Positions 25,511-32,150 of a DNA stretch of 64,000 nucleotides are shown here, one piece after another. Source of the stretch: Bacteroidota bacterium (GTDB lineage: Bacteria; Bacteroidota; Bacteroidia; Chitinophagales; Chitinophagaceae); NCBI GenBank assembly GCA_018267515.1, contig JAFDYJ010000002.1, forward strand, positions 1-64,000, read 5' to 3'. The notes beneath the pieces were generated by a model, which did no database searches, was not told the DNA's origin, and saw only the letters and a list, made by a program, of their open reading frames with translations. The stretch's first letter is position 1; every line of letters begins with the position of its first letter. A program made the position numbers and the translations under genes.

Positions 25511-26251
25511 ATGAAAAGCAAGTACAGTGTACTGATACCTGCAGCCGGCCGGGGTTCCCGCAGCGGGCTAAATTTCCCCAAATGCTTATACCGGATTGAA
25601 GATGTGCCCATCCTGGTCAGGATCATCCGTTCTCTTTATACATATGATCCCAACCCGGTCGTAATTATCAATGAGAAGGACAAACAGATTTATGATGAAG
25701 TATTTGCTGAATTTGAAATCCGGCCCAGGTTGGTTTTTCAGAATGAACCCAAAGGAATGGGCGATGCAGTGTTAAAAGCGGATACACTCATTGCTGATGA
25801 TGAAACCGTGTTGCTTACCTGGTCCGATATTCCATATCTGAATGCTTTCACGATCAGAAATGTGATTCAGTGCCATGAATTTCATCAGAATGATTTTTCA
25901 TTAGTTACTTCACCTTGTACTGATTGTTATACCGTTCTTAAAAGAGAAAGCGGTAAAGTGGTATCATTACAGGAAACAAGAGAAAACAGAAATGATGACA
26001 GTGCCGGGGGAGAAAGAGATATTGGTTTTTTTGTATTCCGGAAAAAACCTGTTTTTGAAATGCTGAAGTTGAACTCGCCGGAAGCATTTGGCAAAACTAC
26101 CGGTGAACATGGCTTTTTATATCTTATCAAATTACTGGCAGCTGCCGGTTATAAACTGCAGGGTTATCCTTTAGCTACTCCCGATGACTTGCTAAGTTTT
26201 AACACACCCGAAGATCTTGAAAATATAATAAAGAGCCGGAAAGAAGGATAA
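25511..26251 (+). CDS. NTP transferase domain protein (sugar-phosphate nucleotidyltransferase-like)
   Basis: A 246-aa nucleotidyltransferase. The signature YSVLIPAAGRGSRSGLNFPKCL (residues 5-26) is the GxGxR...K pattern of GlmU-N/RmlA-type pyrophosphorylases. TWSDIPYL supplies a metal-binding Asp, and a C-terminal ATPDDLLSFNTPEDLENI closes the fold. There is no hexapeptide acetyltransferase tail, so it is not a complete GlmU. It probably activates a sugar-1-phosphate or a small phosphorylated acid or alcohol for this locus. It is the last gene of the plus-strand block and converges on the membrane protein gene with 7 bp between stops. Confidence 0.8.
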   Translation: MKSKYSVLIPAAGRGSRSGLNFPKCLYRIEDVPILVRIIRSLYTYDPNPVVIINEKDKQIYDEVFAEFEIRPRLVFQNEPKGMGDAVLKADTLIADDETVLLTWSDIPYLNAFTIRNVIQCHEFHQNDFSLVTSPCTDCYTVLKRESGKVVSLQETRENRNDDSAGGERDIGFFVFRKKPVFEMLKLNSPEAFGKTTGEHGFLYLIKLLAAAGYKLQGYPLATPDDLLSFNTPEDLENIIKSRKEG

Positions 26252-26258
26252 GTATTAA

Positions 26259-27620
26259 CTAATTGAATTTTATAAAGGGTATCAGGTTCTTTCTTAAGGG
26301 AACATTTTTATAATAAATGAGCATTAATGCCAATGCAAAAAAAGGAAGACAAGGAATTTTATAACGGGAAAGAGCTCCGAAATTATAAGAGGATATGCCC
26401 ACTGCAAAAGCAAATATTATTGAAAATATCAGGCAAAACTGAATAGTGGGATCTTTACTGATTGTCCTCCATATTTTGGCAACCCCGAGAGTAAAAATAA
26501 TTTTTAAAGTAATGAATAAAAATAGGAGGGCTTCCAATGCGGAAAATAAAACTAGAACTTTTCTTGACTCCCAGATATAAGGCCTGAATAAGGTTACGTT
26601 TACTGCCAGGGGAAACTTGAGAAGAAGACTTCCATAGGAGTGCCCGACTTCACCCAATGAATAAGCCGAGCCTTCATCACCGGATGCATAATGAATCCAG
26701 CCGCTTGTTACGTTCACTGTTTCTACAACCCGGTCAAGTGAATAACTCCCCAATTCGCTGGTTAATTGCAGTGTAGTGAAAAGAAATCCTCCTACCAGGA
26801 TTGCAAGAATAATCAATTTGACCAGTATTTTCTGAGCACTGTTTTTTATACGTTGTGTATAATAAAAGAAAAGCCACATGACCAGGGCAGGAGTAAAGGC
26901 CAGCAGGATATAAACTTTAATTCGTGCAATAAGCAAAAAACTCAAAATGGTGAGTATTATATTTCCGGGCCTAAAGTCCTTTTGAACTAAAATTCTGAAT
27001 GTTCCATAGGTGAGCCAGCCTAATCCAAACAGGCAAAGAGTATCTTTAAAAATACCCGATCCCCAAATAACAACGCTGGGAATAAACAGGATGGCAATTG
27101 CAATGGGCCGTATTAAAGAGGGGTACAATGAAGCAAAAGTTCTGAATAGAGCCCAGACCCCGCTAAAAGAAATGAAAGCGAATAGAACCGCCGTGGGTAA
27201 ATAAGTATTTAATGTGAAAACGCTCAGGAAGGCGGTAATAGAGATTACAGCGTAGGATGAAGGATCCTGGTACCATTCCATTTTTGAAATATAGCTGTAA
27301 TACTCAGGGTCATTCGGTGCCGGAATGTGAAATAAAAGGTTCACCCATTTTTCTGCCGATTCGTTAAAGGAGCTGTTTACAATCTGTGCCTGGTTAAAAA
27401 AATAATAGCTGTCTCCTCCATTATAATAGAATCCGTAAATCAATCCAATGAAGACAGCACCAGCGATTTTTACAGAAAGAGCTGGAATAAAATATCTTTT
27501 AAGCGGGTTGTTACCGGAATAGTTCTTATTTCTCAGCTTATAGGCAAACGCATAAATGATACCTATCACGAAGGGTAATAGAATAAAATCAAATATTGAT
27601 AGGTGTGCATCCGAATCCAT
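26259..27620 (-). CDS. Polytopic membrane protein, candidate Wzy-type polymerase
   Basis: A 453-aa integral membrane protein with roughly 11-12 hydrophobic segments. A long polar loop at about residues 70-125 holds NGGDSYYFFNQAQ and PAPNDPEYYSYISKMEWYQD. Another loop at about residues 290-330 holds SGWIHYASGDEGSAYSLGEVGHSYGS. Two large periplasm-facing loops in a many-helix protein is the layout of O-antigen polymerases (Wzy), which are poorly conserved in sequence. The locus has a Wzx flippase but no other polymerase. It is transcribed against its neighbours, so it may be separately controlled. The polymerase role is inference; I see no recognised family motif. Confidence 0.55.
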   Translation of the reverse strand: MDSDAHLSIFDFILLPFVIGIIYAFAYKLRNKNYSGNNPLKRYFIPALSVKIAGAVFIGLIYGFYYNGGDSYYFFNQAQIVNSSFNESAEKWVNLLFHIPAPNDPEYYSYISKMEWYQDPSSYAVISITAFLSVFTLNTYLPTAVLFAFISFSGVWALFRTFASLYPSLIRPIAIAILFIPSVVIWGSGIFKDTLCLFGLGWLTYGTFRILVQKDFRPGNIILTILSFLLIARIKVYILLAFTPALVMWLFFYYTQRIKNSAQKILVKLIILAILVGGFLFTTLQLTSELGSYSLDRVVETVNVTSGWIHYASGDEGSAYSLGEVGHSYGSLLLKFPLAVNVTLFRPYIWESRKVLVLFSALEALLFLFITLKIIFTLGVAKIWRTISKDPTIQFCLIFSIIFAFAVGISSYNFGALSRYKIPCLPFFALALMLIYYKNVPLRKNLIPFIKFN

Positions 27621-27644
27621 TGATTGTTACCTTTAGGATTTTTT

Positions 27645-27652
27645 CAAAAATA
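27645..27652 (-). promoter_or_regulatory. Putative -7 promoter box TATTTTTG
   Basis: Minus-strand TATTTTTG matches the Bacteroidota -7 consensus TAnnTTTG and lies 24 bp before the start codon of the membrane protein gene. A TTTG lies 24 bases further upstream, longer than the usual spacing of about 20, so the -33 part is weak. Confidence 0.4.
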
Positions 27653-27696
27653 CTTATTCCCCGATAATTATTTTATCAAAGAATAAATAAGGATGC

Positions 27697-27800
27697 ATTT
27701 CAAATTTTCGCCGTTTGGTGGGGACACCAAACGGGGCCAGCCCGCCGTGGGTGGCGTCCCCACCGCTTATAAGCAGTACAGCAATGCTAAAATTTGAAAT
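27697..27800. repeat. 104-bp GC-rich element bounded by 12-bp perfect inverted repeats
   Basis: ATTTCAAATTTT at 27697-27708 is the exact reverse complement of AAAATTTGAAAT at 27789-27800. Inside, GTTTGGTG (27713-27720) and CACCAAAC (27725-27732) form a perfect 8-bp hairpin with a GGGA loop. GGTGGGGAC (27717-27725) pairs with GTCCCCACC (27756-27764). The inner part is far more GC-rich than the AT-rich flanks. The structure looks like a small non-coding inserted element (MITE- or REP-like) or a large cruciform. No target duplication is evident. It lies between divergent genes, so it could also act as an insulator or regulatory RNA. Confidence 0.55.
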
Positions 27801-27832
27801 ACTTCAATAAATAATTCAATGCTGTCGTTTTT

Positions 27833-29035
27833 ATGCCTCGTATTTTAAGAATCATGAACCGGATTGCCATTGGCGGGCCGTTATTGAATGCGGCTTACCT
27901 TACTAAATACCTGGCTCCGGATTTTGAAACATTACTGATTGCCGGCGGCAAAGAAGATCATGAACAGGATGCCGGATTTATTACTGACCGCCTGGATATT
28001 CACCCGCTTCATATCCCGGAAATGGAACGCTCCATTAATTTTTTGAAAGATTACAAAGCCTTCAGAAAAGTAAAAAGTATCATCCGTGATTTTAAACCCG
28101 ATATTGTACATACACATGCTGCCAAGCCCGGAATGATTGGAAGATCAGCAGCAAGCTCCATGAAAGTGCCGGTAATTGTACATACCTATCACGGTCATGT
28201 TTTTCATTCCTATTTTGGTAAATTGAAAACCAAGGCGATCATAGAAACGGAACGCAATCTTGCCCGGCGCTCTGATGCAATTATTGCAATCAGTGAGCAA
28301 CAAAAAAGAGAACTTACGGAAGACTTTAAAATAGCTTCACCCGAAAAATTCAGGGTTATACCACTGGGATTGGACCTGGATAAATTTCAAGAGGACTATT
28401 CCTGCAAAAGAACAAAATTCAGGAAAGAATTTGGCTTGAAGGAGAACGAAATTGCGATTACCATTATTGGCCGCCTGGTGCCGGTAAAAAATCATCCCTT
28501 ATTCCTTGAAGCATTTCATAAAATATTAAAAACATCAGGTAAAAAAGTCAAAGCCTTTATTGTTGGTGATGGCGAATCCAGAACTCAACTGGAAAATTAT
28601 GCAACAAACCTGGGCATAAAGTTTACCGTTGAAACGGATACTAACCATGAACATCCGCTGGTTTTTACTTCCTGGCGCACAGATATTGATGTGATCAATG
28701 CCGGATCGGATATTATTGCACTGACTTCCCTCAATGAAGGAACACCGGTGAGCCTGATAGAAGCACAGGCAGCTAATAACCCGATAGTTTCTACAAATGT
28801 TGGCGGGATACAGGATATTATTTTGGAAAATGAAACTGCCTTATTATCGGAGTCAAATCATATTGAAAAATTTTATGAAAATTTATACCGGCTCATTGAA
28901 GACGATGATTTAAGAAACCGGCTTGGAAATAAAGGTGCTGATTTTGTAATGCAACGATTCAGCTACCGGAGATTGGTAAGTGATATGAAAACACTGTATT
29001 TTGATTTATTAGAAAAGAAGAAGCATGTTATTTAA
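27833..29035 (+). CDS. Glycosyltransferase family 4 protein
   Basis: GT-B glycosyltransferase, 400 aa. The N-terminus RILRIMNRIAIGGPLLNAAYLTKYL is followed by PDIVHTHAAKPGMIGR and TYHGHVFHSYF. The donor domain has ITIIGRLVPVKNHPLFLEAF and ALTSLNEGTPVSLIEAQAANNPIVSTNVGG, the GT4 E-x7-E region. The size and the HTHAAKPG pattern recall transferases acting early in capsule assembly. The 3' end overlaps the PHP phosphatase gene by 11 bp, forming a two-gene unit. It lies downstream of the inverted-repeat element. Confidence 0.87.
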   Translation: MPRILRIMNRIAIGGPLLNAAYLTKYLAPDFETLLIAGGKEDHEQDAGFITDRLDIHPLHIPEMERSINFLKDYKAFRKVKSIIRDFKPDIVHTHAAKPGMIGRSAASSMKVPVIVHTYHGHVFHSYFGKLKTKAIIETERNLARRSDAIIAISEQQKRELTEDFKIASPEKFRVIPLGLDLDKFQEDYSCKRTKFRKEFGLKENEIAITIIGRLVPVKNHPLFLEAFHKILKTSGKKVKAFIVGDGESRTQLENYATNLGIKFTVETDTNHEHPLVFTSWRTDIDVINAGSDIIALTSLNEGTPVSLIEAQAANNPIVSTNVGGIQDIILENETALLSESNHIEKFYENLYRLIEDDDLRNRLGNKGADFVMQRFSYRRLVSDMKTLYFDLLEKKKHVI

Positions 29036-29759
29036 AAAGAAGAAGATAAACCCACCGCCTGACTTCAGTGTACTGGGTGCCGATATGCACTCTCATCTTA
29101 TTCCCGGAATTGATGATGGGGCTCAGGATGTGGTAGCTTCCCTGGAGCTCATAAAAGGATTAATGGACCTGGGCTATAAAAAATTAATTACTACTCCCCA
29201 TATCATGTGGGATATGTATCAGAATACACCTGAAATAATTTTGAATGGCCTGGAACGGCTCAGAAGAGCTTTACAACTGGAAGGAATGCAAATAGAAGTT
29301 AATGCGGCTGCCGAATATTTCCTGGATGATCATGTAACTGAATTATTAAACCGGAAAGCGGCATTGCTTCCTGTCAATGGAAAAATGGTTTTGGTGGAAT
29401 TTTCCATGGCCTTCCCGTCACTGAATATCAAAAATGTTTTGTTTGATATGCAGATGCAGGGTTATCAGCCCATACTGGCTCACCCCGAACGTTACATCTA
29501 TCTCGAAAATGCTAAGAATTTTTATGATGAGCTGAAAGAAGCAGGTTGTTTATTCCAGGTTAATCTTCTTTCATTGACCGGCTACTATGGCAAATCTGTT
29601 ACGGATCTTGCTAACTATCTCATTAAAAAAGGATATTATAATCTTGCCGGAACTGATCTTCACAACACCCGGCAATTACAGAGCCTGCACAATCCGGTAT
29701 TGACTGATGGATTAAAAAAATTGCTGGACTCCTGCAAATTGATTAACCATCAGTTATAA
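29025..29759 (+). CDS. CpsB/YwqE-type PHP-domain tyrosine-protein phosphatase
   Basis: A 244-aa PHP-family metallophosphatase. Metal-ligand motifs are DMHSHLIPGIDDGAQ (H22, H24), TTPHIMWDMYQN, a central NAAAEYFLDDH, LAHPERY and the C-terminal GTDLHN. These match the CpsB/CapC family, which dephosphorylates the BY-kinase controlling capsule or exopolysaccharide polymerisation. No Wzc-type kinase gene is visible in the window, so the partner must lie elsewhere. It is translationally coupled to the preceding glycosyltransferase. A role tuning chain length of the local polymer is an inference from family knowledge. Confidence 0.88.
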   Translation: MLFKKKKINPPPDFSVLGADMHSHLIPGIDDGAQDVVASLELIKGLMDLGYKKLITTPHIMWDMYQNTPEIILNGLERLRRALQLEGMQIEVNAAAEYFLDDHVTELLNRKAALLPVNGKMVLVEFSMAFPSLNIKNVLFDMQMQGYQPILAHPERYIYLENAKNFYDELKEAGCLFQVNLLSLTGYYGKSVTDLANYLIKKGYYNLAGTDLHNTRQLQSLHNPVLTDGLKKLLDSCKLINHQL

Positions 29760-29858
29760 TTATTCTGCCCGAATTTTCCCGCCCGGCACCACTCCTGATT
29801 TTTAAAAGATTCAGCCTTTCTTTTTTTCTTGTTGTTTTTCGGTTAAAGTAAACTCCTG

Positions 29859-29903
29859 TTGATATAAGCCTCATCTTATTTCTGTAAATTTGAAATAAGA
29901 TGA
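29859..29903 (+). promoter_or_regulatory. Putative ECF-sigma promoter with a 12-bp dyad around the -7 box
   Basis: TTG at 29859-29861 and TAAATTTG at 29885-29892 fit a Bacteroidota promoter (23-bp spacing). TCATCTTATTTC (29871-29882) and GAAATAAGATGA (29892-29903) form a perfect 12-bp inverted repeat with a 9-base spacer that contains the -7 box. The dyad could be an operator for a dimeric repressor or, if transcribed, an RNA hairpin covering the ATG at 29900. Confidence 0.5.
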
Positions 29904-29929
29904 AATCGCAATTACAAGAGAATATTAGA

Positions 29930-30424
29930 ATGTCGGGGTTTAACCAATTACTATTGGAGAATACTGATTTTTTAAGACCTTTTGCAGTGAATCTCACTAA
30001 AGACTCTGAAGCAGCGAAAGATCTATACCAGGAAACGTTGTATAAGGCTCTGATGAATCGTGAAAAATATCATTCCGGCACAAATATCAAGGCATGGCTT
30101 TACACGATTATGCGGAATATATTTATTAATGATTACCGGAAGGCATCACGCCGGAAAATTGTTTTTGATAAAACGCCGGAAGATTACCTGATAAATCTCA
30201 GGCAGATAGCTATACCCAACCAGGCCGAAGCCAATTTGCACATAAAAGAAATCCGGGCAGCAATTGATCATCTTCCGGATATATTCAGAAGTCCTTTCCT
30301 CTTATATTTTGATGGTTACAGATACCAGGAGATAGCGGAAATCTTACACGAACCGCTGGGTACCATCAAGAGCAGGATTCATTTTGCCCGTAAACTTCTC
30401 AAGGAACAACTTGCAAGAGGGTAG
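29930..30424 (+). CDS. ECF-type RNA polymerase sigma factor
   Basis: A small sigma-70 family protein (164 aa from ATG 29930; an in-frame ATG at 29900 would add ten residues). Region 2 is seen in AAKDLYQETLYKALMNREKY and TNIKAWLYTIMRNIFINDYRK. Region 4 with its helix-turn-helix is RYQEIAEILHEPLGTIKSRIHFARKLLKEQL. There is no region 1 or 3. I prefer the later start because the -7 box and dyad at 29871-29903 would otherwise overlap the coding start. No anti-sigma gene is adjacent, so control is likely transcriptional or by a distant partner. It could govern the surface-glycan genes beside it, but nothing in the sequence proves that. Confidence 0.85.
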   Translation: MSGFNQLLLENTDFLRPFAVNLTKDSEAAKDLYQETLYKALMNREKYHSGTNIKAWLYTIMRNIFINDYRKASRRKIVFDKTPEDYLINLRQIAIPNQAEANLHIKEIRAAIDHLPDIFRSPFLLYFDGYRYQEIAEILHEPLGTIKSRIHFARKLLKEQLARG

Positions 30425-30483
30425 GCTTACTTGGCCCGGGTCGCTTACTTCCGGAAAAGAATAGAATAAAGAAATGCAAGGCC

Positions 30484-30921
30484 TTAATTGTCAGGGTCCA
30501 ATTGCATGAATTCTCTTTTGACGGCTTTCAGCATACTGAAGAGTTGTGCCACTTGTATCAACAATAAAACTACCAATGCCAGCAATACAAACCAGGGAAG
30601 AGTGATAGCCTTGATCTCACCTCCTGCTCCCCATTTTATATTATAATAGTTGGTAAGTGCAGAACCAAAAGCCATTCCAACAAATAAAAAAGATAGTAAT
30701 GAGAAAACAACTTTTAGAAACATAATACGCATAGTAGAGTAGCCTACTTTGAAATTTTCAAGAATGCCGGCCGGGATAATGAGTACTAATGCAATCCAGC
30801 TCCAGTTTTTATTGAACCAGGCATCGTTAAGAGTTAAATTCAAAATAATTAATAGGATAATAGATGCCAGGCCCCAGGGAAATAAAAGAAAGGATGATGG
30901 TTTTGCCGGTGTAGTTGCCAT
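30484..30921 (-). CDS. Small four-helix membrane protein of unknown function
   Basis: A 145-aa protein with four hydrophobic segments: about residues 12-28, 38-54, 66-88 and 107-130. It ends in a charged tail (KAVKREFMQLDPDN). No catalytic motif is visible and I do not recognise the family. Topology suggests both termini in the cytoplasm. It converges on the ECF sigma gene, with about 60 bp between stops. The start ATG at 30921 is the first in frame after an AT-rich leader. Confidence 0.6.
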   Translation of the reverse strand: MATTPAKPSSFLLFPWGLASIILLIILNLTLNDAWFNKNWSWIALVLIIPAGILENFKVGYSTMRIMFLKVVFSLLSFLFVGMAFGSALTNYYNIKWGAGGEIKAITLPWFVLLALVVLLLIQVAQLFSMLKAVKREFMQLDPDN

Positions 30922-31087
30922 AAATAAAATTTTTATTCAGAAAAGATAAACAATTTTTTGAAAACGGTGATAGAATTTCTCTTGAAGATTAAACACCTAT
31001 AGACTGAATTTTCCGCCGTAAGAGTATAGTTGGAGGGGGGCTTAGGTATCATGACTTTGAATTTAAAATCATTAGAAATGAAACTGG

Positions 31088-31370
31088 GTAGTTCCGTCCG
31101 GAATACCTGTCCGACTGTCATCAGCCGGGCTGGCCTGACTGACCGAAGTCATTCGGTCACGGAACCGGAATATCAGGTTTAAACCGGGAAAGAAAAATTA
31201 GTAGTCCCGTCCAGAATCCCCGCCTGACTAAAGTCATTCGGTCACGGAACCGGAATATCAGCTTTAAACCGGGAAAGTAAAATTAGTAGTCCCGTCCAGA
31301 ATCCCCGCCTGACTGAAGTCATTCGGGCATGGAACCGAAATATCAGGTTTAAACCGGGAAAGAAAAATTA
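31088..31370 (-). repeat. Tandem 85-bp repeats derived from the adjacent tRNA-Arg 3' end
   Basis: Two exact-length units (31201-31285, 31286-31370) and one longer, decayed unit (31088-31200) lie directly downstream of tRNA-Arg on the minus strand. Each unit, read on minus, contains TGATATTCCGGTTC-like sequence, then about 29 foreign bases able to form a hairpin (TGACCGAA...TTCGGTCA in the outermost unit). Each then has ATTCTGGACGGGACTAC, which is identical to the last part of the tRNA T-arm and acceptor stem. So each unit resembles a 3' tRNA half with an insertion in the T-loop, separated by a 25-base linker. The array decays with distance from the tRNA. The bases from 30922 to 31087 show nothing else recognisable. 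Confidence 0.75.
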
Positions 31371-31371
31371 G

Positions 31372-31443
31372 TAGTCCCGTCCAGAATCGAACTGGAATAT
31401 CAAGTTCCGGAGACTTGCGTACTATCCATTGTACTACGGGACC
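31372..31443 (-). tRNA. tRNA-Arg (anticodon CCG)
   Basis: Read on minus, the acceptor stem GGTCCCG pairs with CGGGACT (one G-U at the first pair), followed by discriminator A. T8 and A9 are present. The D-stem GTAC/GTAC encloses a loop with GG. The anticodon stem CAAGT/ACTTG encloses loop CTCCGGA, giving anticodon CCG. The T-arm is TCCAG-TTCGATT-CTGGA. CCA is not encoded. The variable region is short. All standard cloverleaf elements are met. Confidence 0.93.
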
Positions 31444-31467
31444 AATTCAAAAGTCAAAATAAAATTT

Positions 31468-31475
31468 CAAAATTA
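31468..31475 (-). promoter_or_regulatory. Putative -7 promoter box TAATTTTG for tRNA-Arg
   Basis: Minus-strand TAATTTTG fits TAnnTTTG and lies 24 bp before the tRNA 5' end, a sensible distance for a short tRNA leader. The -33 region is AT-rich without a clear TTTG. Confidence 0.35.
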
Positions 31476-31508
31476 GAAACAGGAAAACTTCAGTTGTAAA
31501 ATTTCAAT

Positions 31509-32087
31509 TTATTTTATCAATCCATGAGCATTGGTGGCAAAGATCTTTACGGCAATAGCGAGCAAAATTACACCAAAAAATTTTCGTACAGCAATTAAAC
31601 CGGCTGAACCCAGCATTCTTGCAATAAAACTTAATGATTTCAAAACAATGTAAACAATAATGAGATTTACAAGTATGGCAACCAGGATTGTTGTTTGTCC
31701 ATAATTAGCTTTCAGGGACATTACAGTGGTCAGCGTACCCGAACCGGCTATCAACGGAAAAGCAATAGGAACTATAGTAGCGGCAGATAAATCCTTTTCA
31801 CTTTTGAAAAATTCAAGACCTAATACCATTTCCAACCCAAGAATGAATATCACTATCGAACCTCCCACAGCAAAAGATTTTACATCCAACCCCAACAGGT
31901 TAAGAAAGGCTTCGCCGGCAAAAAGAAATAGTACCATCAAAGCACCGGAAATAAAAGTAGCTCTCAGCTCCCGGATTCCACCCATTTTTTGTTTTAAAGA
32001 AATCAGAATCGGAACGGAACCAATTATATCAATGACGGCAAAGAGAGTGAACGTCACAGTCAGCAATTCACCGAAATTGATTTGCAT
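31509..32087 (-). CDS. MarC-family integral membrane protein
   Basis: A 192-aa protein with six hydrophobic segments, matching the MarC/UPF0056 family. The N-terminus INFGELLTVTFTLFAVIDIIGSVPILISL carries the family pattern of a first helix with a conserved D-x2-G-x2-P. The second repeat holds IVPIAFPLIAGSGTLTTVMSL, the internal duplication typical of the family. The physiological substrate is not established; the historic antibiotic-resistance link is doubtful. I start at ATG 32087; the frame stays open upstream to 32144, but those residues (RMGGRICPPI) are not family-like. Confidence 0.88.
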   Translation of the reverse strand: MQINFGELLTVTFTLFAVIDIIGSVPILISLKQKMGGIRELRATFISGALMVLFLFAGEAFLNLLGLDVKSFAVGGSIVIFILGLEMVLGLEFFKSEKDLSAATIVPIAFPLIAGSGTLTTVMSLKANYGQTTILVAILVNLIIVYIVLKSLSFIARMLGSAGLIAVRKFFGVILLAIAVKIFATNAHGLIK

Positions 32088-32150
32088 AGTTTTTAAATTT
32101 ACGGCAAAGATAATGGGAGGACAGATTCTGCCTCCCATTCGCAAATATCT

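Noticed and set aside
25511-26251. Complete GlmU
   Set aside because: The protein stops after the nucleotidyltransferase domain, without the hexapeptide acetyltransferase half.
31088-31370. CRISPR-like array because of regular spacing
   Set aside because: The whole 85-bp unit is repeated, with no unique spacers, and it contains tRNA-Arg 3' sequence; no cas genes are near.
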